NCBI GenBank assembly: GCA_028293285.1
Contig: JAQGPC010000037.1
Span: 1-54,598, forward strand
DNA from: Pedosphaera sp.
GTDB taxonomy: Bacteria > Verrucomicrobiota > Verrucomicrobiia > Limisphaerales > Pedosphaeraceae
Direction: 5' to 3'
Length of the DNA stretch: 54,598 nt
The notes under the pieces are model-generated. The model was not told where the DNA came from. It saw only the letters and a list, made by a program, of their open reading frames with translations, and did not search any database. The translations under genes were made by a program, and so were the position numbers. The number at the start of each line of letters is the position of its first letter. The stretch's first letter is position 1. Positions 8,835 to 17,225 of this stretch are shown one piece after another.

Positions 8835-9329
8835 ATGGACAAAGACCTGGAAAAAAGAATTCGCGAAGCGATGCTCAATCCCCAAAACATGGGCGAACTG
8901 GCGAACGCCGACAGCATCGGCACCGTCGGCAATTCCGATTGCGGCGAAATGCTTCGCATGTGGGTCAAATTCAAGGATGACAACGGCAGGAAAGTCATCG
9001 ACAAGGCCACTTTCCAATCCTTCGGTTGTGAAACCGCCATTGCCGTGGCAAGCCTCGCAACCGAATTGATTCGCGGCAAAACCGCGGAAGAAGCTTTGGC
9101 GTTAAAGACAGAGGAACTCGCTGGAGAACTCGGCCCATTGCCACCAATGAAAATTCATTGCGCCCAACTCGTCGAAGGCGCATTGCGTTCGGCGTTGGAC
9201 CCGAATAACGAAGAACCAAAACCTGCGGCTCCAAAAACGGCCGCACCCGCAGCCCACTCTACAAATCTCGCAGAAAGCCTGAAGCCCAAAGAAGGCGTCA
9301 AGATAGTATTCCTCGATAAAAAGCCCTGA
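8835..9329 (+). CDS. IscU/NifU-like Fe-S scaffold protein
   Basis: The start is the ATG at 8835, ten bases after the rhodanese-like gene. The frame extends further upstream but overlaps that gene. The 164 residues contain the three IscU ligand sites: GNSDCGEMLRM (Cys36 followed by Gly-Glu where Gly-Asp is usual), SFGCETAIAVAS (Cys65) and MKIHCAQLVEGAL (Cys109). ATELIRGKTAEEAL and PPMKIHC are typical IscU neighbours. Residues 120-164 are a Pro/Ala-rich tail (EEPKPAAPKTAAPAA) ending in a basic block. The operon thus holds two different scaffold types, SufU-like and IscU-like. This one may serve a subset of targets or work as a carrier; no experimental basis is visible. Confidence 0.88.
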   Translation: MDKDLEKRIREAMLNPQNMGELANADSIGTVGNSDCGEMLRMWVKFKDDNGRKVIDKATFQSFGCETAIAVASLATELIRGKTAEEALALKTEELAGELGPLPPMKIHCAQLVEGALRSALDPNNEEPKPAAPKTAAPAAHSTNLAESLKPKEGVKIVFLDKKP

Positions 9330-9638
9330 CCACACCGGCCAAGTTTAACTCATCCCGCCCGCCCGATCCCTTTTCAGCCCTTACTCGCGTAGCTGCGTTG
9401 GGCACGCCTGTCCCGCATGCGGGAACGCGGCTGACCTAGCCTTCCGCCCATCCAACCCTCGGATAATTAATATTCAAGTGAGCTGAATGTCGCGCTCCTG
9501 TTGGTGGGGCTCGCTGTCCTCAGCGCGCCGTGCGGGATTCGATGGCGGCGCGGTGAGGACACCACGCTCCAGCATCCGTCCAAAAGTTTTTATTCGCTGA
9601 GAAATCCGTCAAAATCTAACAGCCAGTTTGACCATCAA
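9330..9638. other. Intergenic stretch after the suf genes
   Basis: The 309-base gap lies between the plus-strand scaffold gene and the end of the minus-strand amidohydrolase, so the two genes converge. It is GC-rich and repetitive. CCCGCATGCGGG near 9412-9423 is a perfect palindrome, and the inverted repeat at 9515-9561 lies further on. These hairpins may terminate transcription from both sides, but none is followed by a clear T run. Nothing coding is seen. Confidence 0.45.
9515..9561. repeat. Short inverted repeat, hairpin-forming
   Basis: TGTCCTCAGCGCGCC (9515-9529) and GGCGCGGTGAGGACA (9547-9561) are reverse complements except for one base, separated by 17 bases that include GTGCGGGATTCGATG. 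The GTGAGGAC motif also shows up in GTGAGGAGGCTCC near 45926, which hints at a dispersed repeat family in this genome. The element lies in a convergent gap, so termination is a possible use. Confidence 0.6.
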
Positions 9639-11402
9639 TCACTTCGCTTCCCACACAACTTTCCCCCCGACCATCGTCATTAAAACCTTCGTGTCGCGGA
9701 TATCATTCTCTGGACACTTCAGAATATCCCGGTCAATCAGGATCAGGTCGGCGTATTTGCCGATTTCAATTGAACCTTTCTTCGTTTCTTCAAAATTCAG
9801 GTAGCAGTTATTGATCGTATAAAAGCGAATCGCCTGTTCGCGCGTCAGCTTCTCCTCCGGGTTGATGACCACGCCGCCCTGTGTCTGCCGGGCGAGCGTC
9901 ACCCACATCCCCAGCCAGGGGTTCCAAGGATTAATCCCGTCAATGGAATCGAGCTTAACCATGTGATCGCTGCCGCCGCCAATGGTCAATCCATCCTCAA
10001 ACCAGGTTTTGAACGGCATGAACATTTTCATTCTTTTCGGGCCGAGCGTCTTCAACAAACTATCCCCATCCTTATAAAGCCAGACTGGCTGCATATCGGC
10101 ACAAACTCCGAGTTGCTGACATTTGCTCCAATTCTGTGCGGTTTGAAAATTGCCATGCGTAATTAAAAAACGGCGCTGAGTAATATTTGTCTTGAAGCTG
10201 ATGTATTTATAACAATTTAACAGAACGTCCATCGCCGCATCGCCCACACAATGGGCCGTCAATTGCCAGCCACGAAGAGCCGCCTCTCGATACACGCTCG
10301 GCATGATGTCCTGGCTCGGATAAAGAATACCGCGATAAGACGGTTCGGTAATTTGATAAGTAGGCCCGATGCCCCACGGAGTGCGCATGTAGGCCGTGCC
10401 GATGAGCATGCCACCATCCATGAAAGTTTTCAGCGGCCCGATCCGCACCCAATCATCCCCCACACCCGTTGGACCATAAGGTAATTTTCCCTTCGCGGAA
10501 TTCGTAATGGCATCGAGGCGAAGCATTGATTCATCCAGGTTGGTTCCCATCTCAATCACCCGGGTGCAGTTGATGCGCACCGTCAACTCGCCGTCTTTGC
10601 TGAGTTCGCGGAAAAGATCAATGGCTTCGGGATCGCTCCGGCGGTCGCCGATGCTGGTGAGGCCCTGTTCATTATAAAGATGGTAAAGATGTTTCAGTGC
10701 TTCGCGATGTTCATTCGTTGTAGGCACATGGGTGGCGGGAGGAACTTTCAAAAGTTGCGCTGCATTTCTAAAAAGTCCGGTGGGGTTAAGCGTTTTCGGA
10801 TCTTTAACCACCTCGCCGGATGGCGGGTTGAAGGTTTTCTTGGTGATTTTGGAAACCTCCATGGCTTTGGAATTAGCCATCGAGACAGGCCCCGAATTCC
10901 AATAGACCGGGACATCGGGTGCAGCGGCATCGAGTTCAGCCAGCGTGGGCAGGCGGTTCTCTTTCAGCCGTGTGGGGTAAATTCGTTCCAGGATGATCCA
11001 GTCATTCGTGGTTTTGCCCACCGCTTGTTTGCGAATGTAATCCTGCGCCTCGGCGATGGAGGTGATGACCGGCATCGGCGCTTCAAATTCACTCACCGCC
11101 GCCTTATAGGAATGCACATGGCTGTCATACAAGCCCGGCATGACCACTTTTCCCTTGGCTTCAATGATGCGTGTATGCGCATCGGCATAACGCGAGATTT
11201 CCTTGTCCTTTCCCACCGCAACAATCCGGCCGCCTCGGACCGCGACGGCTTGGGCGATGGCAAATTTGGAATTAACCGTGATGACCTTGGCCCCGATGAT
11301 GATGTAATCTGCCGCTTCAGGAGCTTCGACGGCAAATGACGTTAATGATACAAAGGCTGCACAAAAAACAGACAGGATGGAGAGGGTATTACACAATTTC
11401 AT
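9639..11402 (-). CDS. Secreted amidohydrolase, YtcJ-like metal-dependent hydrolase
   Basis: The start is taken at the ATG at 11402, giving a signal peptide (MKLCNTLSILSVFCAAFVSL) and 587 residues. The mature part follows the amidohydrolase_3 plan. A short beta-sandwich segment has GAKVITVNSKFAIAQAVAVR and VVMPGLYDSHVHSY, where DSHVH carries the first metal His pair. The TIM barrel has GLTSIGDRRSD, KTFMDGGMLIGTAYMRTPWG, LTAHCVGDAAMD (metal His) and ITHGN. The GGSDHMVKLDSIDGINPW stretch and the final ADLILIDRDIL are typical of YtcJ-like proteins. Substrates of this family are mostly unknown amides or lactones. It is encoded alone, divergent from mscL across a 170-base gap. Confidence 0.88.
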   Translation of the reverse strand: MKLCNTLSILSVFCAAFVSLTSFAVEAPEAADYIIIGAKVITVNSKFAIAQAVAVRGGRIVAVGKDKEISRYADAHTRIIEAKGKVVMPGLYDSHVHSYKAAVSEFEAPMPVITSIAEAQDYIRKQAVGKTTNDWIILERIYPTRLKENRLPTLAELDAAAPDVPVYWNSGPVSMANSKAMEVSKITKKTFNPPSGEVVKDPKTLNPTGLFRNAAQLLKVPPATHVPTTNEHREALKHLYHLYNEQGLTSIGDRRSDPEAIDLFRELSKDGELTVRINCTRVIEMGTNLDESMLRLDAITNSAKGKLPYGPTGVGDDWVRIGPLKTFMDGGMLIGTAYMRTPWGIGPTYQITEPSYRGILYPSQDIMPSVYREAALRGWQLTAHCVGDAAMDVLLNCYKYISFKTNITQRRFLITHGNFQTAQNWSKCQQLGVCADMQPVWLYKDGDSLLKTLGPKRMKMFMPFKTWFEDGLTIGGGSDHMVKLDSIDGINPWNPWLGMWVTLARQTQGGVVINPEEKLTREQAIRFYTINNCYLNFEETKKGSIEIGKYADLILIDRDILKCPENDIRDTKVLMTMVGGKVVWEAK

Positions 11403-11573
11403 ATTCAAATTCAGCTATTTGCGCCGAATGTTCTTTTACATCTTCAGACTGGCAATAGAAGTAGCATGTTTCAAGCCAATAGAACCTCGGTAAATCCGCC
11501 CCATCTGCTGTTGGCTTGCGCACCACGAATCAATTGCTAAACTCCGGCCGGGCATTCGGTCAAATTACGGCAT

Positions 11574-12068
11574 ATGAAAGAAATCCACGTTTTAGGGACA
11601 ACCATCGCACCAGAAAAGGGCTCAAAAATTCTTAAGGAATTTAAAGAGTTCGCCATGCGCGGCAACGTCGTGGATCTCGCCGTCGGTGTTGTCATCGGGG
11701 CGGCCTTTGGCAAGATTGTCACCGCCTTCGTCAGTGATTTTATTACGCCTATAATCGGCAAACTCACTAATGGGATCGATTATAAAAATGCTTATATCAG
11801 TCTCGATCCGGCCAAGACAGAAGGAATTACCAATTTAGCCGACGCGCAAAAAAAGGGAGCTGTAATCGCTTACGGCGACTTCCTCACCAATGTGGTGGAT
11901 TTCGTAATTGTGGCCTTTTTTATCTTCTTAATGGTTAAAGGGATCAACGTATTGAAACGTAGAATGATTGCCCAGGAAGTAGTCGCTGCCGCAGCGACGC
12001 CCCCCGGGCCTACTCCTGAAGAAAAAGTGCTGCTGGAAATCCGCGATATCCTTAAGGCAAAATCGTAA
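11574..12068 (+). CDS. mscL: MscL, large-conductance mechanosensitive channel
   Basis: MscL opens under membrane tension and lets solutes out during osmotic downshock. The 164-residue protein has the diagnostic FKEFAMRGNVVDLAVGVVIGAAFGKIVTAFVSD (first helix, about residues 21-52, RGNVVDLAVG being the most conserved piece). It then has ITPIIGK, a periplasmic loop, the second helix (NVVDFVIVAFFIFLMVKGIN, about residues 104-123) and a cytoplasmic C-terminal helix ending EEKVLLEIRDILK. It is slightly longer than E. coli MscL because of a 15-residue N-terminal extension and a longer loop. It is a single-gene unit converging on the sulfatase at 12086 with a 17-base gap. Confidence 0.97.
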   Translation: MKEIHVLGTTIAPEKGSKILKEFKEFAMRGNVVDLAVGVVIGAAFGKIVTAFVSDFITPIIGKLTNGIDYKNAYISLDPAKTEGITNLADAQKKGAVIAYGDFLTNVVDFVIVAFFIFLMVKGINVLKRRMIAQEVVAAAATPPGPTPEEKVLLEIRDILKAKS

Positions 12069-12085
12069 GAATTCCGGTGGGGAAA

Positions 12086-13483
12086 TTATTTTCCAGTCTG
12101 CTTTAATAGCTTCGCCAATTCCGCCTTCATATCGCCGAGCGTTGCTTTGGAACTTTCTTCCTTGATGAGATTCTTCATCTCATAAGGATCAGCCTTGAGA
12201 TTATAAAGCTCATCCATCCCATCCAATTCCGTATAGTGGATGTATTTCCACTGGTCAGTGCGAACCGCCTGCCACGTTGGGGTGCGGGTATAGTATTGTT
12301 CTAGAAAATATTCCATCAGGGCCGACTTGCGCCACTCCGCCTTCGCATCCTTTAACAACGGAACGAGCGAGCGGCCCTGGATAGCCTTCGAAACAGGCGC
12401 ATGGGCCAACTCCAACAACGTCGGCGCAATATCAATATTAAGCACCATTTGCTCGCGCATTGTGCCGGGCTTGATCAACTTCGGATAACGTATGAACAGC
12501 GGATCACGAATCGATTCTTCATAAGCCCAACGCTTGTCGCCCAGGTGGTGTTCGCCCCAGAAATAACCATTGTCGCTGGTGAAAATAACCATGGTATTGT
12601 CCAACTGCTTGGATTCCTCCAAGGCCTTCAGCAATTGCCCCACGCCTTCCTCGATAGCCATAAGCGCGCGCAGTTGCTGGCGAACCAACCTCTCCGGCAC
12701 ATTGCCCATCGGCCGCTCCGCCTCATCGTCGGAACCGGCTTTCTTGGGCTGTTTTGGTGTCGGCTTATTTGGTTGCTCCCACTTGCGTGTCAAAACCGGC
12801 TTGTTTGCCAGATCATCCTCAACGCTCGGCGGACGGGGAATGGGAGCGCCGGTGTATAAATCCTTGTGCCGGTCTGCCGGCGTGAACGGCCCATGAACCG
12901 CTTTATGCCCGAGATAAAGCATAAACGGTTTGGTATGCTCCTGTTTTACGAATTCCACCGCCCGCGCATTAAGAATATCTGTAATGTAGCCATCCACCTG
13001 TGAGACTTTGCCGTCCACATTCAACTTCGGATTTTGATAAACCCCCTGCCCCTTGAACGATGTCCAATGATCGAAACCCGGACGCGGCGTATCATCGTTG
13101 CCCATATGCCATTTACCGACAAATGCCGTCTCATAACCCGCCGCCTGCAATCCGCGTGGAAAAGTCGCGAGTTGATGGCTCAGCGCGGAATGATCCGCAT
13201 TATCAATCACCCCATGAGTATGCGCATATTGCCCGGTCAAAAAACTGCCACGACTCGGCGAGCAGAGCGGGATACTGACAAAAAAGTTCTTGAACAACGC
13301 TCCTTCCTTGGCAATCCGGTCAATATTCGGCGTTTTGACAAAAGGATGCCCCATGCAGCCAAAAGCATCCCACCGTATATCATCCACTAGAATGAAAACA
13401 ATGTTCGGTCGGTCGTTGGTTTGGGCGCCTTTGCCGGGAACGGCGAGTGTGAATAGCAATGCAATTATGAAAAGTCGGTTCAT
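12086..13483 (-). CDS. Secreted sulfatase (arylsulfatase family, S1)
   Basis: The 465-residue enzyme has a signal peptide ending near residue 20 (VPGKGAQ). PNIVFILVDDIRWDAFGCMG follows, where the paired Asp bind calcium. The sulfatase signature PLCSPSRGSFLTGQ has Cys74, which maturation would convert to formylglycine; the CxPSR motif is complete. Further landmarks are FVGKWHMGNDDTPRPGFDHW, the His in MLYLGHKAVHGPFTP, and FTSDNGYFWGEHHLGDKRWAYEES with the second metal-site Asp-Asn. A Lys/Pro-rich insert lies near residues 230-260. It should remove sulfate esters from polysaccharides or small molecules outside the cytoplasmic membrane. The anaerobic or FGE-type maturase is not in this window. 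Confidence 0.93.
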   Translation of the reverse strand: MNRLFIIALLFTLAVPGKGAQTNDRPNIVFILVDDIRWDAFGCMGHPFVKTPNIDRIAKEGALFKNFFVSIPLCSPSRGSFLTGQYAHTHGVIDNADHSALSHQLATFPRGLQAAGYETAFVGKWHMGNDDTPRPGFDHWTSFKGQGVYQNPKLNVDGKVSQVDGYITDILNARAVEFVKQEHTKPFMLYLGHKAVHGPFTPADRHKDLYTGAPIPRPPSVEDDLANKPVLTRKWEQPNKPTPKQPKKAGSDDEAERPMGNVPERLVRQQLRALMAIEEGVGQLLKALEESKQLDNTMVIFTSDNGYFWGEHHLGDKRWAYEESIRDPLFIRYPKLIKPGTMREQMVLNIDIAPTLLELAHAPVSKAIQGRSLVPLLKDAKAEWRKSALMEYFLEQYYTRTPTWQAVRTDQWKYIHYTELDGMDELYNLKADPYEMKNLIKEESSKATLGDMKAELAKLLKQTGK

Positions 13484-13616
13484 CGTTGTTTCTCAAGAGA
13501 CGTCGCAAATCCTTTCACAGGTTACAAGAATAGGCTGCAAAAGAAGTTCAATAAGACAATTGAAGCGTAGCTATGTTCCGTAATGAGACACTATTACCGA
13601 ACTCACAGGGAGGATT

Positions 13617-13655
13617 ATGCCCCAATTTGCAATTGGCATTTCTAATGCTAATTAA
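13617..13655 (+). CDS. 12-residue micro-ORF with strong Shine-Dalgarno
   Basis: The sequence ACAGGGAGGATT lies directly before an ATG at 13617, the best-looking ribosome binding site in the region. The frame is only 12 codons (starting Met-Pro-Gln-Phe-Ala) and stops with TAA at 13653-13655. Six bases later the ATG of the 51-residue protein begins. The arrangement suggests a translated leader coupled to the downstream small protein. It may equally be the remains of a longer gene. Conservation in related genomes would decide. Confidence 0.35.
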   Translation: MPQFAIGISNAN

Positions 13656-13661
13656 CGGAGT

Positions 13662-13817
13662 ATGACGATCGGGACTCTATTAATAATCTTGGGGACAATG
13701 GTGGCGGCTGGATTGATCATGGAACTCTGCGCTGTTTTCAAGGCACCACTGGGCTATCAGGATGATAAGGGCTTTCACGCTGGCGTCCAAAATGGCGCCG
13801 ATGAAGATTTTAGTTGA
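13662..13817 (+). CDS. Small membrane protein with GYQDDKGFH signature, 51 residues
   Basis: The frame opens at ATG 13662 and ends at TGA 13815-13817. It encodes one hydrophobic N-terminal helix (residues 3-25, MTIGTLLIILGTMVAAGLIM), then Cys, then APLGYQDDKGFHAGVQNGAD, an acidic soluble tail. The APxGYQD-xxGFH signature is one I associate with short uncharacterised proteins in Verrucomicrobia (recalled, not searched). An alternative start at the Met at 13698 would shorten it by 12 residues. CGGAG lies just before the first ATG, probably too close to be the main ribosome binding site, so coupling to the upstream 12-codon frame is likely. Function unknown. Confidence 0.55.
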   Translation: MTIGTLLIILGTMVAAGLIMELCAVFKAPLGYQDDKGFHAGVQNGADEDFS

Positions 13818-13890
13818 GCCTCAGAAGTTGCTTGAATTGAGCGGTTTGCGATTTGTTCTTTTTAAAATGTCGGTCCGGACGGGTAACAGT

Positions 13891-13930
13891 AAGTGGTTCG
13901 TCACCGTTCTTCGGTGCCGGGAAGCCACTT
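13891..13930 (+). other. Long hairpin in a gene-free stretch
   Basis: AAGTGGTTCGTCACCG and CGGTGCCGGGAAGCCACTT can form a stem around a TTCTT loop. The inner 5-bp CACCG/CGGTG and the outer AAGTGG/CCACTT pair perfectly, with an imperfect middle. There is no T run after it, so a plain terminator is unlikely. The surrounding 13818-14078 region holds no convincing gene. It may be a small structured RNA or an untranslated-region remnant of the small gene at 13662. Confidence 0.3.
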
Positions 13931-14078
13931 GATAGAAAAGTCCTCTGCTAGGAAATGCGTTGTGCGCTACGGCGTCAATCGGCTTTCCGGGCGGGGGACT
14001 TTCTGTTTCCAGAGCGTGAGAATCACTACACGATGCGCGCCTGGCACTAATAGAACCAAGCGATTGTAGTCAAACGAT

Positions 14079-14579
14079 CTACGGCCTTGTCGGTGTCTTC
14101 GCAGTCGGTGCGCCCGGAATTGGCGGAGCCCAAGGGCGCACTTCTATACTGAATCCGTAGCGAAGGGCTGGATGGGACTCTGCAACCTGGGCGGCCTCGC
14201 TCAGATCATGCGCCTCCAGAAAGAGGAGTGCCGTGACGGGCGATGCATCGGCCGGGGTGGCGGCAGTGCTTTCCAATCCGCGAAGCGCGCGTTCCGGCGC
14301 GAGAATGCGGGGATCGAGCTTGTGGCCGGCACCGTTTTGACGCCGGGCCCAAGGGATTGTTTCCTCGGTGAGACGCTGCCTGTCGGTGTCGGTGAGCGGC
14401 CGGGGGGCTTGGTGGAATAGGATGACGAATGTTTTCATGATAGGAGTTGGTTGGTTGGTAATAGAGAGGGTGGCGGCTGGTTGGGCCGACGAGTTGATCA
14501 GCGGAAGAAAGGCGGCTAGCATCAGCATTGGGCGGAGCCAGCATTTTGACAGGGTGCAGAAGCGAGCGATAGCGTTCAT
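14079..14579 (-). CDS. YCII-related protein with signal peptide
   Basis: The start at ATG 14579 is preceded by AAGGTGAG at a good distance; a GTG at 14588 is also possible. The 166 residues begin with a signal peptide (MLMLAAFLPLINSSAQPAA, cleavage near residue 34). The mature part, MKTFVILFHQAPRPLTDTDR, through GHKLDPRILAPERA, DASPVTALLFLEAHDLSEAA and HPALRYGFSIEVRPW, matches the small ferredoxin-like YCII fold. In many genomes this family sits beside regulators and is of unknown function. An export signal is unusual for it. The N-terminal part could be an artefact if translation really starts at the internal Met of MKTFVILF. It is followed upstream, on the same strand, by an AraC-type regulator. 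Confidence 0.65.
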   Translation of the reverse strand: MNAIARFCTLSKCWLRPMLMLAAFLPLINSSAQPAATLSITNQPTPIMKTFVILFHQAPRPLTDTDRQRLTEETIPWARRQNGAGHKLDPRILAPERALRGLESTAATPADASPVTALLFLEAHDLSEAAQVAESHPALRYGFSIEVRPWAPPIPGAPTAKTPTRP

Positions 14580-14655
14580 GCCGCTCACCTTACCGTGGGG
14601 CCGCCGGGCCGGATTGTAAAAATTCGGCGTTTTAGACTGAAGGCTGAATGCCCGT

Positions 14656-15492
14656 CTAATTCACCAGAGTTTGGCGGAAGAATGCGTCCGGCGTACTGCC
14701 GATTGCCCGCCGGAAATCCTTGATGAAGTGTGACTGGTCGAAATAACCCGCGGCGTGCGCTATCGCAGTGAGATCGGCACCCGCCGCCCGCAGTCGCACC
14801 GCATGTCGCAACCGTACCATGGAGGCGAACTTCTTGGGTGAAATTCCAATGATCCGCCGAAAACGGCGCTCGAGTGCACTCTGGCTTAAACCGATATACT
14901 GCGTCAGGTCGCCGATTCGCCTGGCTCCCGCTCCTTGATCGAGCCAAGCCACTGCAGCAGCCACAAGCGGATCGGGCGCGGAAACACGAACCCGGGCAAT
15001 CAGGAAATCTTCCAACAGTTTTACGCGTCGTCCGTGGTTTTGGGCTTCAGCGAGTTGTTCGTGGAGTTGGTCGAGCTCTTCGGGGCGACCGAGGATGCCT
15101 GCGAGATCGGTCGTCGTCCCGGAAAACTCTTCAAGCGGCGGTTGCAGGAATGCGGCGGCACCCACCGGCGTAAAGGTCGCCAACAGCACGGCATGGCTGT
15201 GGCAGTGTTCGTGAGTTCGCAAAGTTTCGCGCAGGCCGGTGAAGGCCGTTGGTGGTGCCCACTGGTTTCCATCGAGGCGACATTCTCCCCGGAAGGAAAA
15301 TGCCGCGACCGGATTGGTATCCGGCAAGTGTGCATCGCGGTGAAGCGCTGGAAATTCCACCACAAGAAAGCGTTTGATGAATGGGCGAAGGACTGGGCTG
15401 GGAGCCTGCTCAAAAACTTGTACCGTGTTGCGCCCGTTCAGATGCTGCCCGAGCTTGTCATAGCGCTTGGCGATGAAGCGATCCCTATCCAT
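14656..15492 (-). CDS. AraC-family transcriptional regulator
   Basis: The start is the ATG at 15492, giving 278 residues. The C-terminal AraC domain spans about residues 175-272. Its first HTH is at RRIGDLTQYIGLSQSALERRFRR. Then comes GISPKKFASMVRLRHAVRL, and the second HTH is at ADLTAIAHAAGYFDQSHFIKDFRR, which closely matches the family consensus. The N-terminal 150 residues resemble the AraC sensor type with FSFRGECRL, close to the DUF6597-type binding domain found with small-molecule sensing. It lies 76 bases upstream of the YCII-related gene on the same strand and is the obvious candidate to control it. Effector unknown. Confidence 0.9.
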   Translation of the reverse strand: MDRDRFIAKRYDKLGQHLNGRNTVQVFEQAPSPVLRPFIKRFLVVEFPALHRDAHLPDTNPVAAFSFRGECRLDGNQWAPPTAFTGLRETLRTHEHCHSHAVLLATFTPVGAAAFLQPPLEEFSGTTTDLAGILGRPEELDQLHEQLAEAQNHGRRVKLLEDFLIARVRVSAPDPLVAAAVAWLDQGAGARRIGDLTQYIGLSQSALERRFRRIIGISPKKFASMVRLRHAVRLRAAGADLTAIAHAAGYFDQSHFIKDFRRAIGSTPDAFFRQTLVN

Positions 15493-15552
15493 GCCCACCA
15501 ACCTGCGACAGCGGATTCACATTGTAAAGTTTATGCCTTGCGGCCCTAGAAA

Positions 15553-17093
15553 CTATTTGGAGGGCATCGCCTTTTGCCAGCTAGCGCGCAATTGTTCGCT
15601 TAGCTTTTCGACCAATTCCTTGTTCTCCGGTTGATTCGCAATGTTCACGTTCTCGTCCGGATCGGTTTGATGATCATAAAGCTCTCTGCCCTCCGGTGCT
15701 TTGTCTTTCTCCGCCCATTCCACAAAACGATATCTGTCCGTCCGCATCGCATGGCCCATCAACTTGCCGCGCGGATACTGACTGAATGCCGCCGTTTTCC
15801 ATGGTTGCTTCGGATTCTCAATCAACGGGACAAAGCTGATGCCTTCCAATCCCTTTGGTTGCGGCAATCCCGCCAATTGCACCAGCGTTGGATAAACATC
15901 AACAAACTCCGTCAACGCCTCAGTCTTGGCCCCGGCATTTTTCTGACCCGGAACACTTAGCATCAACACCGCATGCGTGGAGGTTTCGAAATTAGTATGC
16001 TTGCACCACATCCCATGCTCGCCCAACTGCCATCCGTGATCGCCCCATAGAATAATAATGGTGTTCTCGCGTAGCCCAAGTCGATCCAAAGCAGCCAGCA
16101 CGCGACCCACCTGTGTATCGGTGTAACTTGTCGCTGCGTAATACCCGCGAATCAGTTCTCGCGCCTGTTGCTCGCTGACCGGCCCATGCTTGGGCATTCC
16201 TTCGTAAGCGCGCAATTCACCCCAATCACTCATCGCTCGCGGAAAAACGTCCTTGGGCGGATAAGGATTGCTCGCCAGCTTCATGTCCTCCAACCGATAC
16301 AAATCATAATATTTCTTCGGAGCATCAAACGACAGGTGCGGCTTGCGAAAACCGACCGCCAGGAAGAACGGCTTGTCTTTGACTTTCTCCATGACCGCAA
16401 TCGCCTTTTCCGTCACCTGTCCCTCCTGCAAATCCGCGTCTCCCACGTCGGGTGCGGACCACGGCGCACCTTTCCGTATGGCAGCCTTTTGCACCTTGGT
16501 CTTTTTCTCCTTACTGAGCGGGCCTTTATTGGCGGCAAAAATTAACGGCGGCAAATCATTACCTTCCGTAATATCATCCAGATCTTTGATCGTTCGGTCT
16601 CGGATGCCGTGAGCCAATAAAAATCCTGGGAAACTTCAGCCATGACCGAAGGCGCACTCCACGATTTCGGATCATCCAGCCCGCCATGATAAATCTTGCC
16701 GAACGACTGGCAGAAATATCCGTGTTCCTTGAAATATTGCGGCAAGGTCACAACATCGGGAATCGTGTCGCGAAAGTGATCCTCCAAATTATAAATCTTG
16801 GTCGTATCCGGCCGACGTCCGGTAAGCAGCGAAGTGCGCGACGGCGAACAAACTGCCTGCTGGCAATAAGCGCGATTGAATAGCAATCCCTTTTTCGCCA
16901 ACGCATCAATGTTAGGACTCTTGATGCCTTTGACCCCGTAGCAACCCAGTTCCGGCCGCAAATCATCAATGGCAATAAAAAGAACGTTCAACTTTTTGGC
17001 AGGCTTCTCAGCCTCTTTGGCGGAAAGCAAACCCGAATCGATCAACCCCAATAGAACGACACCGAAAAGCGAGACAAGTAGTTTGGTTTTCAT
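15553..17093 (-). pseudogene. Secreted sulfatase, split by a one-base frameshift in an A5/T5 run
   Basis: The two reading frames form one sulfatase: residues 1-153 in the first (17093 to about 16620) and the rest in the second (from about 16620 to 15553). The N-terminal part has a signal peptide and [18 protein letters not shown]. The sulfatase signature is [19 protein letters not shown] with Cys82. The C-terminal part has [19 protein letters not shown] and KPFFLAVGFRKPHLSFDAPK. It also has TIIILWGDHGWQLGEHGMWCKHTNFE and a normal ending. The join lies at plus-strand 16619-16623 (five A). Adding one base there would restore a single frame of about 514 codons. The lost base could be a real mutation, a sequencing slip, or a -1 slippage site, since TTT can re-pair one base back. 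Iduronate-2-sulfatase-like enzymes are the closest family. Confidence 0.85.
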
Positions 17094-17177
17094 TTATGGC
17101 AAGTGAATGAACGGTCAGACTTGCGCCAAAGGACAAAGGTTACAAGTTTGTTCATCCGCGATGAGCGTACAACAGAA

Positions 17178-17206
17178 CGGCTGATTACCTTGCAAGCAAT
17201 CAGCCG
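17178..17206 (-). terminator. Hairpin downstream of aroF, possible terminator
   Basis: CGGCTGATT and AATCAGCCG form a perfect 9-bp stem with an 11-base loop, starting 20 bases after the aroF stop codon. On the minus strand the sequence after the stem is TTCTGTTGT, which has only a weak T-rich tract. It might end aroF transcription, and might act in both directions between aroF and the sulfatase. Confidence 0.4.
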
Positions 17207-17225
17207 CTTCGAGTTTAAGAATTAA

